From Deltaproteobacteria bacterium (GTDB lineage Bacteria > Myxococcota > Myxococcia > Myxococcales > 40CM-4-68-19): a stretch of 64,000 bases of DNA. The DNA is taken from the NCBI GenBank assembly GCA_005879535.1, contig VBKI01000063.1:1-64000 (forward strand). The letters run 5' to 3'. Numbering within the stretch: position 1 is the stretch's first letter; each line of letters begins with the position of its first letter. The notes below the pieces were generated by a model. That model worked only from the letters and a program-made list of their open reading frames with translations, ran no database searches and had not been told where the DNA came from. The position numbers and the translations under genes were made by a program. This document shows positions 7,003 through 16,287 of the stretch, piece by piece.

Positions 7003-8199
7003 ATGGCCGCAGAGCGGAAGGTGCAGGAAGTCGTGATCGTCGGCGCCGCCAGGACTCCCATCGGCGCGTTCCAGGGATCGTTGTCGAGCCTGCCCGCTCC
7101 CCGGTTGGGGGCGGTCGCCATCAAGGCGGCGCTGGAGCGCGCGGGCGTGAAGCCCGAAGAGGTGAAGACGGTCTTCATGGGCCATGTGCTGCAGGGCGGC
7201 GTCGGTCAGGCCCCCGCGCGGCAGGCCTCGCTGTACGCCGGCATCCCGAAGACCGTGCCCTGTGTGACGGTGAACAAGGTCTGCGGGTCGGGCCTCGAGG
7301 CGGTCATCGAGGCAGCGCGCGTCATCGCGCTAGGCGAGGCCGACGTGCTGGTCGCGGGCGGCATGGAGAGCATGTCGAACGCGCCGTACTTCACGCACTC
7401 GATGCGCAACGGCGCGCGCATGGGGAACGTGGAGATGAAGGATCTCATGATCCACGACGGTCTCTGGGACCCGTACAACGACATGCACATGGGAATGTGC
7501 GGCGAGAAATGCGCTGCCGACTTCCAGTTCTCCCGCAGCGCCCAGGACGAGTACGCGCGCGAGACCACGCTGCGCGCGCAGAAGGCGCAGAAGGAAGGCG
7601 CCTTCAAGGCGGAGATCGCGGCGGTCGAGATCGTCGACAAGAAGGGCGGCAAGACCGTCGTCGACGAGGACGAAGGCCCGAAGCTCGCCAAGCCGGACAA
7701 GATCGCGTCGCTCAAGCCCGCGTTCAAGAAGGACGGCACCGTCACCGCGGCAAACGCCTCGTCGATCAACGACGGAGCGGCGGCGGTGGTGCTCATGTCG
7801 GCTGAACGGGCGAAGCGGGAAAACCGTACCGTCCTCGCCCGGCTCGGCGACTTCGGTCACGCGGCGCGCGACCCGGTGGAGTTCACCATCGCCCCGGCCG
7901 ACGCCATCAACCAGGCCCTCGGCCGCGCCCGGCTGAAGGCGACGGACATCGATCTCTGGGAGATCAACGAAGCGTTCGCCGTTGTAGCGATGGCGAACAA
8001 CAAGCTGCTCGGGATCACGCCGGACAGGGTGAACGTCCGCGGTGGCGCGGTGGTCCTCGGACACCCCATCGGGGCGTCGGGGTGCCGCCTGCTGGTCACG
8101 TTGCTCTACGCGATGAAGGATCTGAACAAGAAGCGTGGCATCGCCTCGCTCTGCATCGGCGGCGGCGAAGGCATCGCGCTCATCGTCGAGCGGGATTGA
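7003..8199 (+). CDS. Acetyl-CoA acetyltransferase (thiolase)
   Basis: Thiolases interconvert acetyl-CoA with acetoacetyl-CoA or cleave 3-ketoacyl-CoA. The 398-residue protein carries the acyl-accepting C94 in NKVCGSGLEAV, NEAFAV with the catalytic Asn/His segment, the His of GGAVVLGHPIGASG, and the C-terminal Cys in SLCIGGGEG. It is first in an operon with two CoA-transferase subunits (3 bases to scoA). Together they can convert acetoacetate through acetoacetyl-CoA to acetyl-CoA, a ketone-body or acetoacetate/short-chain-acid route. Biosynthetic versus degradative direction cannot be told from sequence. Confidence 0.93.
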   Translation: MAAERKVQEVVIVGAARTPIGAFQGSLSSLPAPRLGAVAIKAALERAGVKPEEVKTVFMGHVLQGGVGQAPARQASLYAGIPKTVPCVTVNKVCGSGLEAVIEAARVIALGEADVLVAGGMESMSNAPYFTHSMRNGARMGNVEMKDLMIHDGLWDPYNDMHMGMCGEKCAADFQFSRSAQDEYARETTLRAQKAQKEGAFKAEIAAVEIVDKKGGKTVVDEDEGPKLAKPDKIASLKPAFKKDGTVTAANASSINDGAAAVVLMSAERAKRENRTVLARLGDFGHAARDPVEFTIAPADAINQALGRARLKATDIDLWEINEAFAVVAMANNKLLGITPDRVNVRGGAVVLGHPIGASGCRLLVTLLYAMKDLNKKRGIASLCIGGGEGIALIVERD

Positions 8200-8202
8200 G
8201 CC

Positions 8203-8898
8203 ATGAACAAGGTCGTCGCCAACGCGGACGAGGCCATCCGGGACATGCAGGATGGCGCGGTCATCATGTCGGGTGGGTTCGGCCTCTGCGGGAATCCGGA
8301 GAACCTGATCAAGGCCATCCACCGCAAGGGCGTGAAGAACCTCACCATCATCTCCAACAACTGCGGCACCACCGACAAAGGCCTGGGAGTCCTGCTGCAG
8401 AGCAAGCAGGTCAGGAAGATGATCGCGAGCTACGTCGGCGAGAACAAGGAGTTCGAGCGCCAGTTCCTCCAGAAGGAGCTGGAGGTGGAGCTGAATCCGC
8501 AGGGCACGCTCGCGGAGCGCATCCGCGCCGGCGGCGCCGGGCTGGGGGGCTTCTTCACCCCCACCGGTGCCGGCACGCAGATCGCGCAAGGCAAGGAGAG
8601 CCGCGTCATCGACGGCAAGGAGATGATCCTGGAGAAGCCGCTCAAGGCCGACTACGCCATCGTCCGCGCCTGGAAGGGCGACAAGTGGGGCAACCTCGTC
8701 TTCCGCAAGACGGCGCGCAACTTCAGCCCGATGATGGCGACGGCCGCGCGGATCACCATCGCCGAGGTCGAGAACCTGGTCGAGATCGGCGAGATCGACG
8801 GCGACGAGGTCCATGTCCCCTCGGTCTACGTGAAGCGGATCTTCAAAGGGACGAGCTACGAGAAGCCGGTCGAGAAGCGCACGGTGAGGAAGGCCTGA
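8203..8898 (+). CDS. scoA: 3-oxoacid CoA-transferase, subunit A
   Basis: This is the alpha subunit of a class I CoA transferase that moves CoA from succinyl-CoA or acetyl-CoA to acetoacetate. [15 protein letters not shown] is the GGF/GxP CoA-binding signature. [13 protein letters not shown] and [17 protein letters not shown] are characteristic of the ScoA/AtoD subunit. The length, 231 residues, is normal. It lies 3 bases after thiolase and 1 base before subunit B, so the three genes are surely co-transcribed. Whether the donor is succinyl-CoA (SCOT) or acetyl-CoA (AtoDA) is not resolved by eye. Confidence 0.92.
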   Translation: MNKVVANADEAIRDMQDGAVIMSGGFGLCGNPENLIKAIHRKGVKNLTIISNNCGTTDKGLGVLLQSKQVRKMIASYVGENKEFERQFLQKELEVELNPQGTLAERIRAGGAGLGGFFTPTGAGTQIAQGKESRVIDGKEMILEKPLKADYAIVRAWKGDKWGNLVFRKTARNFSPMMATAARITIAEVENLVEIGEIDGDEVHVPSVYVKRIFKGTSYEKPVEKRTVRKA

Positions 8899-8899
8899 C

Positions 8900-9556
8900 A
8901 TGCCGCTGACACGCGAGCAGATCGCGGCGCGCGCCGCGCAGGAGCTTCGGGACGGGTTCTACGTGAACCTTGGCATCGGCATCCCGACGCTGGTGGCGAA
9001 CTACGTGCCCAAGGGAATGGACGTGATCCTGCAGTCGGAGAACGGCATGCTCGGCATCGGGCCGTATCCGACCGAGGACGAGATCGACCCCGACCTGATC
9101 AACGCCGGCAAGGAGACGGTGACCGAGCTGAGGGGAACCTCCTACTTCTCCAGCGCCGATTCGTTCGCCATGATCCGCGGTGGCCACATCGACGTGGCCA
9201 TCCTCGGCGCCATGGAGGTGAGCGAGCAGGGCGACATCGCCAACTGGACCATCCCGGGCAAGGTGCTGAAGGGGATGGGTGGCGCCATGGACCTGGTCAC
9301 CGGCGCGAAACGCGTGATCGTGGCGATGGAGCAGGTGGCGAAGGACGGCTCGAAGAAGCTGCTCAAGGAATGCCGCCTGCCGCTCACCGGCAAGAAGTGC
9401 GTCAACACCGTGATGAGCGAGCTGGCCGTCATCGACATCACGCCGCAGGGTCTGCTGCTGCGCGAGATCGCTCCCGGCGTCACCCCTGACGACGTCCAGA
9501 AGGTCACCGAGCCGAAGCTTCGGGTCTCCCCGGAGCTGCGGACCATCAAGGTCTAG
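8900..9556 (+). CDS. scoB: 3-oxoacid CoA-transferase, subunit B
   Basis: This beta subunit carries the catalytic glutamate that forms the gamma-glutamyl-CoA thioester: E47 in [22 protein letters not shown] and [19 protein letters not shown] are typical of ScoB/AtoA. It has 218 residues. The ATG at 8900 is one base after the stop of subunit A, implying translational coupling and equal stoichiometry. Confidence 0.93.
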   Translation: MPLTREQIAARAAQELRDGFYVNLGIGIPTLVANYVPKGMDVILQSENGMLGIGPYPTEDEIDPDLINAGKETVTELRGTSYFSSADSFAMIRGGHIDVAILGAMEVSEQGDIANWTIPGKVLKGMGGAMDLVTGAKRVIVAMEQVAKDGSKKLLKECRLPLTGKKCVNTVMSELAVIDITPQGLLLREIAPGVTPDDVQKVTEPKLRVSPELRTIKV

Positions 9557-9617
9557 AACGACGATTCTTGGCGTGCTTGGCGGTTGATCTGCAGCCGGCC
9601 ATGTTATCCTCAGATGG

Positions 9618-9986
9618 ATGACCAATGCATCCAAGCCTGCGTCGCCGACCCGCCGCAACGCGCGGGTCCATCACGAAGTGATGGTCGGGGTCACTTCGGA
9701 AGCAGGCACCTTCAGCGGGTGGGGCACCAACCTGTCCGTCGGGGGCGTCTTCGTGAATTCGCAGCACGCGGCTCCCGCCGGTACACGCGTCCAGATCCTC
9801 CTGCAGCTTCCCGGCCACGGTGAGTGCAAGCTGGCCGGGCGCGTCGCCTGGGCCCAGCCGAGCGGTCCCGGTGTGGACGAACCGGGGATGGGCGTCGAGT
9901 TCCTCGAGGTCGACGAAAAGACGCTGACGCTGGTCGGCAAAATGGTGGAAAAGCTCTCCCAGGATCTCTCGCGCGCGCCGGCGTGA
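9618..9986 (+). CDS. PilZ-domain protein
   Basis: This small cytoplasmic protein (122 residues) is essentially one PilZ domain. The c-di-GMP motif is RRNAR, giving R12-x3-R16, followed by TNLSVGGVF with N38-x-S40-x2-G43, matching the family (D/N)xSxxG. Such stand-alone PilZ proteins are frequent in myxobacteria and act as c-di-GMP receivers for motility, polysaccharide or transcriptional control. The output here is unknown. The gene overlaps the next by 4 bases (GTGA), so it is coupled to an rRNA methyltransferase, an unusual neighbour. Confidence 0.85.
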   Translation: MTNASKPASPTRRNARVHHEVMVGVTSEAGTFSGWGTNLSVGGVFVNSQHAAPAGTRVQILLQLPGHGECKLAGRVAWAQPSGPGVDEPGMGVEFLEVDEKTLTLVGKMVEKLSQDLSRAPA

Positions 9987-11212
9987 AAGTCACGCTGAAG
10001 GCCGAGTCGGTGGTGCATGGCGGCGAGACGCTGGCCCGACACGACGGCCGCGTCGTCTTCCTGCGTGGCGCCGCGCCCGGGGACCGCGTCGAGGCAGAGC
10101 TGACCGGAGAAGGTCGTTTCGAACGGACGCGCGCGCTGCGCGTCGTCGAGCGGAGCACCTCTCACGTCGATCCGCCTTGTCCCATCGTCGAGCGCTGCGG
10201 CGGATGCCCGCTGCAGCACGTGACGTATGAAGCGCAGCTCGCCGCCAAGGAGGAGCTGACGGCCGACGCACTGGAGCGCATTGGCGGGTTTCCGCGCGGG
10301 AGCTACGAGCTCGAAGCCATCGTTCCCAGCCCGACACAGTTTCGTTACCGTCGGCGGGCGCGGCTGCATCGCGCGGCCGGCGGCGCCTGGGGATTCGCGC
10401 AGGCCGGCGCCGCGACCGTCGAGCCGGTCGACGAATGCCTGTTGTTCGAGCCTTTGCTGGAAGAGCTGGCGCAGGTCGCGCGGAGAGCGGGCGAGTTGCC
10501 CGGTGTCGTCGATCTCGGTCTCCTGACCGGCGAGAAGAAGGGAGCCATCGACCTTCGCATCGAGGGGCCCGCCGCTCCGGGCTTGCGCAGGCGGGCTGAA
10601 GAGCTCCTCCAGCACCCGCTGGTGCGAGGTGTGACGCTGGCGGGGAGCGCGATCGGCGATCCGGTGATCGTCGATGCTCCGCTGCCGAACGGCGCCCGGC
10701 TGCGCGCTCGACCGGATGCGTTCGCGCAAGCGAATCGGTCCATGCTTCCAGCGCTGCAGCGCGAGGCGCTCCGGGCAGTCGGCGATGCCGAGCGCGTGCT
10801 GGAGCTGTTCTGCGGCAGCGGCACGCTGACGTTGCCGCTGCTCGGACGAGGGCAGCAGGTCACCGCGGTCGAGAATGCAGGCCCGTCGCTGGCGCTGCTG
10901 CGCCGGAGCGCGGACGAGGCGCGACTCGCCGTCAAACTCATCGCGGGCGACGCTCCCGCCGTCGTTCGTGCGTTCGCCGACCTTGTGGACGTCGTCCTGC
11001 TCGATCCTCCGCGCTCCGGGGCCGTGGACGCGGTGCGCGCCCTCGCCTCTCTCGCGCCGCCGCGGATCGCCTACGTCAGCTGCGACGCGCCGACGCTCGC
11101 TCGCGACGGAAAGTTGCTCGCCCAATCCGGATACCGCCTGGTAAGGGCGGTGCCGCTCGATCTCTTTCCCCAGACTGCGCACTTCGAGGTGGTCGCAACC
11201 TTCCAACGATGA
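9983..11212 (+). CDS. RlmD/TrmA-family uracil-C5 RNA methyltransferase
   Basis: This 409-residue SAM-dependent enzyme of the RlmD/RlmC/TrmA family methylates a uracil C5 in rRNA or tRNA. An N-terminal TRAM beta-barrel (residues 1 to about 55) is followed by iron-sulfur cysteines CPIVERCGGCPLQH, with a fourth Cys candidate in VDECLLFEP. The methyltransferase core has LELFCGSGTLTLPLL and LLDPPRSGA, and the catalytic Cys is in AYVSCDAPTLARD. GTG 9983 is the start: it overlaps the PilZ stop as GTGA and begins exactly at the TRAM domain, although the frame is open upstream. The next gene overlaps it by 4 bases (ATGA). The exact target uridine is not identifiable. Confidence 0.87.
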   Translation: MKVTLKAESVVHGGETLARHDGRVVFLRGAAPGDRVEAELTGEGRFERTRALRVVERSTSHVDPPCPIVERCGGCPLQHVTYEAQLAAKEELTADALERIGGFPRGSYELEAIVPSPTQFRYRRRARLHRAAGGAWGFAQAGAATVEPVDECLLFEPLLEELAQVARRAGELPGVVDLGLLTGEKKGAIDLRIEGPAAPGLRRRAEELLQHPLVRGVTLAGSAIGDPVIVDAPLPNGARLRARPDAFAQANRSMLPALQREALRAVGDAERVLELFCGSGTLTLPLLGRGQQVTAVENAGPSLALLRRSADEARLAVKLIAGDAPAVVRAFADLVDVVLLDPPRSGAVDAVRALASLAPPRIAYVSCDAPTLARDGKLLAQSGYRLVRAVPLDLFPQTAHFEVVATFQR

Positions 11213-11787
11213 TCCTGCTTTCCCTGCTGGCCGCCGCCGCCTTCGACCTCGCTCCGACCCGCGTCACATCCGACCAGATGAACCGGTGCCGCGTCGAGGA
11301 AACGTTGCCGCTCGGCCGCGGCAGGGTGGAGAAGGGAAGCTGCGGGCCGTCGCTCGACGCCGAGACAGCGCGCAGACGGTGCAAGGACGCCGCACGCCAC
11401 AATTCGTTGGCGGCGGGGGTGACCGAGGAGAATTGCCTCTACGAATATACCCGCGGCCACTTCCTCTTCCGGGGCGAGGTGAAGGAGTTGATCGTCGCCC
11501 GCCGTCAGGATGGAACACCGGTGGTCGTCTTCAAGGTGCCGGAGGGCGATCAGCTCATCGCTTTCCAGCACTTCGCCGACGCGGTGCTGATCGGCGTCGG
11601 ACGGGGCAAGTCGTTCCACTATGCGGTCGCGACGACGCGCGGCGTGCTCAAGGCGCCGCCGCTGGGCGATCCGGAGGACATCCGAGACGTCAGCGTGATC
11701 GGTGGGCGGATCCGTGTCACCGGCAGGGCGCGAGCGATGCACATCGACCTCGTCCCCGGCACGTACCGGCTGCTGATCCGCAAGTGA
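11209..11787 (+). CDS. Exported protein of unknown function
   Basis: I do not recognise the family. The 192-residue product starts with a short hydrophobic leader (MILLSLLAAAAFDLAP) fitting a Sec signal. It then has four cysteines in the first half, which may form disulfides (NRCRV, GSCGP, RRCKD, ENCLYE), and a beta-rich C-terminal half. ATG 11209 overlaps the methyltransferase stop (ATGA), and the stop is one base from the convergent M28 pseudogene. A periplasmic location is inferred from the leader and cysteines. Confidence 0.6.
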   Translation: MILLSLLAAAAFDLAPTRVTSDQMNRCRVEETLPLGRGRVEKGSCGPSLDAETARRRCKDAARHNSLAAGVTEENCLYEYTRGHFLFRGEVKELIVARRQDGTPVVVFKVPEGDQLIAFQHFADAVLIGVGRGKSFHYAVATTRGVLKAPPLGDPEDIRDVSVIGGRIRVTGRARAMHIDLVPGTYRLLIRK

Positions 11788-11788
11788 C

Positions 11789-13133
11789 TCAATGGAAGGG
11801 ACTGTCCGGCTTCCACTTCGGCCGCGGCCCCGCGAGCAGCGAGATCCCCACCAGCAGCTCGACGCGCGCCATCTGGGCGGCCGCTTCCCAGTCGTAGGTC
11901 GGCAGCCATTCGTCCGACGGCTGGTGGTAGCGGTTGGCGCGGAAATCCTTGAAGGCGGCCTCGCCTCGCGGTCCGGAAAACCCCTGCCACAGGCAGGCGG
12001 ACGGCACGCCGATGCGCGCGAAGTTGAGCTGGTCGCTGCGGGCGAAGAAGTTCTGCTCGGGCACCGGGTCGGCGACGATCGCGATTGCAAGCTCGGCGGC
12101 CGCCGCGCGGACGTGATCCTCGAGCGTCGACAGCTCCGCGCCCCGCAGCACGAGCTCGCCCACCGGATACGCGGGCAGGAGCTGATCGAGATTCAGGTTG
12201 GCAATCATCCGCTCGCGCGGGATCGTCGGGTGCCGCGCGAACCAGGCCGAACCGAGCAGTCCGCGCTCCTCGCCGGTGACGGCGAGGAAGAGCACCGAAC
12301 GTTCCCGTCGGGGCAGCGCCGCGAAGCCGCGCGCGATCCCACCCGTGGTGGTCCAGGTGCGCGGAGTAGACGACGGTGTCCGGCAAATCGCCGGGCAAAA
12401 GGCCGGCCACGTTGCCGGAGTCGAACGCCCGTGTCGTCTGCTTGAGGTGCAGTCTCGCGCGCGATCCCACGCGCTGCCGCAGCCGGTCGCTCTCCGCGAG
12501 ATCGACGTACGCGACCGGCAAGGGCGGCAGGTCGTCGGTGACGTGCGCCTGCCCGTTGACGAAATTGCGCTGCAAGAGCGCCCAGGGCCGTCGCGCCTCC
12601 GCTTCCTGCGTGGTGAGCACGATTTCGGCGACGGCTCCCGCGGCGCGCAGCCGCTTCAGCTTGTCCTCGTTCGCCGAGGCGAGCGCGCGCTGCGTCGACG
12701 GCAGGCTGGCCGGCGCTCCGGCGAGGACCATGGCGATCTTGCCGCGGACGTCGCGGATCTCGGCGGGCTGTCCGTAGCCTGCGAAGGTGAGGTCGCCCTC
12801 GATGGCGCGATCCGGCGCGCCACAGTCTCCGCCGACGAGCACGTCCTTCACCGGGGCGCCGTCCACGGTCAACGTGCCTTCGGCCCGCGATTCGCAGAGC
12901 TTGACCCGCTGGAGGTATCCGCTCTCTCCGGCTGGACGGAGCCCGAGCGCCTGCATCCGGGATGCGACGTACTGCTCGGCGATGGCGTGCCCGCGGGTTC
13001 CCGTTCCGCGCCCTTCCAGCAGATCGTCGGAGAGGAACCGCACTGCCGAGGAGATGGATTGCGCTTGCACCGCGTCGAGCGCCGGCCGGCCGCGGTCCAG
13101 CAATGCGCCGGCGACCAGAACGAGCGTCCACAT
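11789..13133 (-). pseudogene. M28-family metallopeptidase, broken by internal deletion and frameshift
   Basis: Two frames make one zinc aminopeptidase-like protein. From ATG 13133 the first frame has a leader, the N-terminal region with SDDLLEGRGTGTRG, a PA-like insert, and the first zinc motif VVYSAHLDHHG. At about 12348-12336 the frame changes, and the second frame resumes with GGIARGFAALPRRERSV and the catalytic/zinc motif TGEERGLLGS, then NLNLDQL and the last His in NRYHQPSDE. In intact relatives about 20-30 residues containing the second zinc ligand (a DNAxG-type motif) stand between these points. Here that block is gone and the frame is lost. The product cannot be a full active enzyme unless this is a sequencing or assembly error. 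The start codon is 15 bases from the divergent VWA gene. Confidence 0.75.
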
Positions 13134-13148
13134 GGAGGCCACGCTACC

Positions 13149-14543
13149 ATGCTCGAGGTGGACGAGCGCCTGCAGGACTTCGCCGGACTGTTGCGCCAGA
13201 ACGGCCTGCGGATCTCTCCCGCCGAGGTGGCGGATGCCGCGCAGGCGACGCTGCTCGTCGGCTTGGAGGACCGCGCCGCCTTCCGCGGCGCGCTTCGCGC
13301 GACACTGGTCAAGCGCGGCCAGGACGCGCCTGTGTTCGACCGGCTCTTCGAGCTCTTTTTCACCGGCGTCAAGGATCTGCTGGAAGGTCTTCAAGGGTCG
13401 CTCCTGGACGCGCTCGAGCGCGAGAACCTGGGCGAGGCGGAGCTCGAGGAAGTGGCGCGGATGCTGGCGCAGATGTCGCCGCTGGCGCAGGCGCTCGCAG
13501 CCGGCCGCACCGACCAGCTCGCGCGCATCCTGCGGCAGGCGACGGTGGCCATCGATTTCCGAGGCCTGCAGAGCCCGCTGCAGCGCGGATTCTACGCGCG
13601 GCGTCTGCTGCAGGCGGCCGGCGGGTCGCAGGCGGAGAAGGATCTGCAGCACCTTCTGCAGATGCTGCAGCAGCGGGGCCTCGATCCCGCCCTGGTGGAG
13701 CTCGCCACGCGCAGGGTCTCGCAGACGCTGAAGGCGCTCGAGGATTCCGTCCGGCGCGTGGCCGATCGCGAGCAGAAGGCGCGGGATCCCGAAGCGCGCG
13801 GCGAGAAGTCGCTGCTGCACCGCAACCTCTCGTCGTTGACCGCCGACGAGGTGCAGCGCATGCGCGCGGTGGTCCGGCGGCTGGCGGAGCGGCTCAAGGC
13901 GCGTCTGTCGCGCCGGCGCAAGGTGAGACGCCGCGGGCATCTGAGCGTGCGCCGGACGTTACGCAAGAACCTCTCCACCGGAGGCGAGCCGTACAAGCTC
14001 GTGTTTCGCGCGCGCCGGCCGGAGCGGCCGGAGATCGTCGTACTCTGCGACGTGAGCGACTCGGTCCGCAACGTCTCGCGGTTGATGCTGCAGTTCGTGT
14101 ACACGCTGCAGGAGCTTTACGCGCGCGTACGCAGCTTCGTCTTCGTCAGCGACATCGGCGAGGTCACGGACCTGTTCAAGAAGACGGACGTGAGCACCGC
14201 CGTCGACCTGGCCACCGCCGGCCGGGTCATCAACCTTTCCGCCAACTCCAACTACGGCCACGCCCTGAAGCTCTTCCACGGCACCTGGCTCGGCTCGATC
14301 ACGCGGCGCACGACGGTGATCGTGATCGGGGATGGCCGCACCAACTACAACCCGCCCAATGCGTGGGTGCTCGGCGACCTGCGCCGCAAATGCCGCCGCC
14401 TGATCTGGCTTTGCCCCGAGGAGCAGCACTCCTGGGGATTCGGCGACAGCGAGATGCCCCTCTACGCCCGCCACTGCCATCGGGTGGAGAGCGTGCGCTC
14501 CGTGGACGACCTCGGCCGCGTGGCAGCGGAGCTGATGCCCTAG
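13149..14543 (+). CDS. VWA-domain protein, CoxE-like
   Basis: This cytoplasmic protein of 464 residues has a long helical, charged N-terminal half (about 1-270), with KARLSRRRKVRRRGHLSVRR before the domain boundary. A C-terminal von Willebrand A domain follows, with the MIDAS motif DVSDS in VVLCDVSDSV and the later acidic segment VIGDGRTNYNPP. The family (CoxE/DUF58-like VWA proteins) often partners MoxR-type AAA+ ATPases as metal-cofactor or complex-assembly chaperones, but no MoxR gene is in view. ATG 13149 has GGAGG 10 bases upstream (13134-13138). The frame stays open far upstream only because it is antisense to the peptidase. Confidence 0.8.
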   Translation: MLEVDERLQDFAGLLRQNGLRISPAEVADAAQATLLVGLEDRAAFRGALRATLVKRGQDAPVFDRLFELFFTGVKDLLEGLQGSLLDALERENLGEAELEEVARMLAQMSPLAQALAAGRTDQLARILRQATVAIDFRGLQSPLQRGFYARRLLQAAGGSQAEKDLQHLLQMLQQRGLDPALVELATRRVSQTLKALEDSVRRVADREQKARDPEARGEKSLLHRNLSSLTADEVQRMRAVVRRLAERLKARLSRRRKVRRRGHLSVRRTLRKNLSTGGEPYKLVFRARRPERPEIVVLCDVSDSVRNVSRLMLQFVYTLQELYARVRSFVFVSDIGEVTDLFKKTDVSTAVDLATAGRVINLSANSNYGHALKLFHGTWLGSITRRTTVIVIGDGRTNYNPPNAWVLGDLRRKCRRLIWLCPEEQHSWGFGDSEMPLYARHCHRVESVRSVDDLGRVAAELMP

Positions 14544-14632
14544 GAGGCCATGATGCGCTGGCGGCGGCGGGCAAGTAGGCGCAGGCTGCCGTGCGGAGGC
14601 GCTGGACTCATGCTACGAATCCGCGGACTTTG

Positions 14633-15787
14633 ATGGGCTATCGCGACCCCAACGACTGGCAGGAGCAGCTCCAGGCATCCCTGCGCCGCGCGCAGGAGGC
14701 CATCGCGCGCGGCACCACCCAGCAGGACCAGATGGTCCGCGAGTGGACGGAGAACCTCCGCAATGCCTATCCCGACTGGGGCCGGGAGCGCTGGCAGCGA
14801 AGGCTCGAGCGCAAGCTGCGCCGCCGGGCGGAGCGCGAGGCGAAGGTCGCGAACGCCAGCCTGTTCGAGGGGTATCTGTGGCTGCTCGGGGCCATCGTTC
14901 TCTTCATCATTGCCCTCTCGTCGCTGCCGTTCCTGTGGTGGCTGATCTTCCCGGCGGCGGGATTGGGATCGCGCGGCACGCGCGTGATCGCGCGGCACAG
15001 CCGGATGACGCAGCCGATCCTCACCGAGCCGCACCCGGCGCGCGCCAGCAGCGCCACGGGCGCGACGGCGGAGCAGCAACGGGCGCAGCGGTTCGGGTCG
15101 CTGAGCGGAATCGGCAAGGTCTTCGACGGCGACCCGATCCAGCAACCCGCCCCCGTCCGCGGCGCCGCCGTGCAGCAGGATCCGCGCGACGTCCGGGTGG
15201 ACGCGATCTGCGACCGGATCCTCGGCGAGCTGCGGACATCTCCCGACGCAGTCAAGGACATGTTCGTCAAGCCGGACGAGACCATCGCCGCGCTGCGCGC
15301 CACCTGCCGCAACCTGACCCGGCGGGAGCGCGACCTGCGCCGCTTCCTCTCTCCGCAGGACGACGAGCGCCTGATGCGCGAGCGGGAGGCGCTGCAGAAG
15401 CGCATCAGCGGCGAGTTGGACGACGTGACCAAGATGCGGCTGGCGGCCGCCCTGGCGGCGCTGGATGCGCAGCGGGACCAGCGGCTGGAGCTGACCCGGG
15501 CGGCGGCCCGCTTCGATGCGGAGCACACGCGCATCTCCTACACGCTGGAGAGCCTCTACACGCAGGTGGTCCGGATGCGCTCGGCGGACAGCTCCAGCGT
15601 CGACGTTGCCGGGGCCGGCTTGCGCCGCAGCCTCGACATGCTCTCGCACGAGGTGAACGCGCTGGCGGATGCGCTCGAGCGGGTGAACAGCGGCGAGGCC
15701 GAGCGCATGCGCAAGGTCTCTTCCGGGCCGGCCGGCGAGAACGGCGCGGTGCCGCCGGGGGCGCCAGGCAAGAGGGAAAAAGCGTGA
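14633..15787 (+). CDS. Membrane protein with charged coiled-coil regions, function unknown
   Basis: The 384-residue product has an N-terminal amphipathic charged region (about 1-75), then one tight hydrophobic segment (LLGAIVLFIIALSSLPFLWWLIF) long enough for two short passes or one hairpin. A large hydrophilic helical domain rich in R/E/A follows (about 130-340), with heptad-like periodicity. I recognise no catalytic motif. ATG 14633 is used; the frame opens slightly earlier at 14591 without a ribosome-binding site. It overlaps the carbonic anhydrase gene by 4 bases (GTGA). A scaffolding or envelope role is a guess from shape only. Confidence 0.6.
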   Translation: MGYRDPNDWQEQLQASLRRAQEAIARGTTQQDQMVREWTENLRNAYPDWGRERWQRRLERKLRRRAEREAKVANASLFEGYLWLLGAIVLFIIALSSLPFLWWLIFPAAGLGSRGTRVIARHSRMTQPILTEPHPARASSATGATAEQQRAQRFGSLSGIGKVFDGDPIQQPAPVRGAAVQQDPRDVRVDAICDRILGELRTSPDAVKDMFVKPDETIAALRATCRNLTRRERDLRRFLSPQDDERLMREREALQKRISGELDDVTKMRLAAALAALDAQRDQRLELTRAAARFDAEHTRISYTLESLYTQVVRMRSADSSSVDVAGAGLRRSLDMLSHEVNALADALERVNSGEAERMRKVSSGPAGENGAVPPGAPGKREKA

Positions 15788-16287
15788 TCCGGCCGTTCGG
15801 GGGGAAGACGCCGCAGCTCGGCGACGGCGTCTTCGTCGCGCCGAGCGCCAGCGTCATCGGCGACGTCGCCATCGGCGCGCGCAGCACCATCTGGTACGGC
15901 GCCGTGCTTCGGGGCGACGTGGAGAGCATCCGGATCGGCAGCGAGACCAGCATCCAGGACAACACCGTCATCCACGTCGATTCCAGCGGCTTCTCCACCG
16001 TCGTCGGCGACCGCGTGACCGTGGGGCACAGCGTCGTCTTGCACGGCTGCCGCATCGGGGACGACGCGTTGATCGGCATCGGCAGCATCGTCCTCAACGG
16101 CGCCGAGGTCGGCGATGGGGCGATGGTCGGCGCGGGCAGCCTGGTCACGCCCGGGACGAAGATTCCCGCCGGCATGCTCGCGGTCGGGTCCCCCGCCCGG
16201 GTGAAGCGGGCGCTCACCGACGAGGAAAAGCGCCACGTGCAGGAGGGGGTCGAGCGCTACGTCCGGCTGGGACGGGAGCATCGCTGA
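15784..16287 (+). CDS. Gamma-class carbonic anhydrase family protein
   Basis: This is a left-handed beta-helix hexapeptide protein of 167 residues. Regular hexapeptide repeats run through most of it (IGDVAIGARSTIWYGAVLRG, VGDGAMVGAGSLVTPG). The three zinc histidines of gamma carbonic anhydrases align with H64 (VIHVD), H82 and H87 (GHSVVLHGC), preserving the five-residue spacing of the last two. Relatives include Cam/CamH-like CO2 hydratases and several proteins of unproven activity (YrdA, PaaY). Start GTG 15784 overlaps the preceding stop (GTGA). The next gene starts by TGATG overlap. Confidence 0.88.
   Translation: MIRPFGGKTPQLGDGVFVAPSASVIGDVAIGARSTIWYGAVLRGDVESIRIGSETSIQDNTVIHVDSSGFSTVVGDRVTVGHSVVLHGCRIGDDALIGIGSIVLNGAEVGDGAMVGAGSLVTPGTKIPAGMLAVGSPARVKRALTDEEKRHVQEGVERYVRLGREHR

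Noticed and set aside
12198-13148. Upstream extension of the VWA reading frame
   Set aside because: It runs antisense through the M28 peptidase; the ribosome-binding site and helical start support ATG 13149.
14575-14612. Possible fifth hairpin element starting TAGGCGC
   Set aside because: The following bases do not supply the complementary outer arm or the AWA linker.
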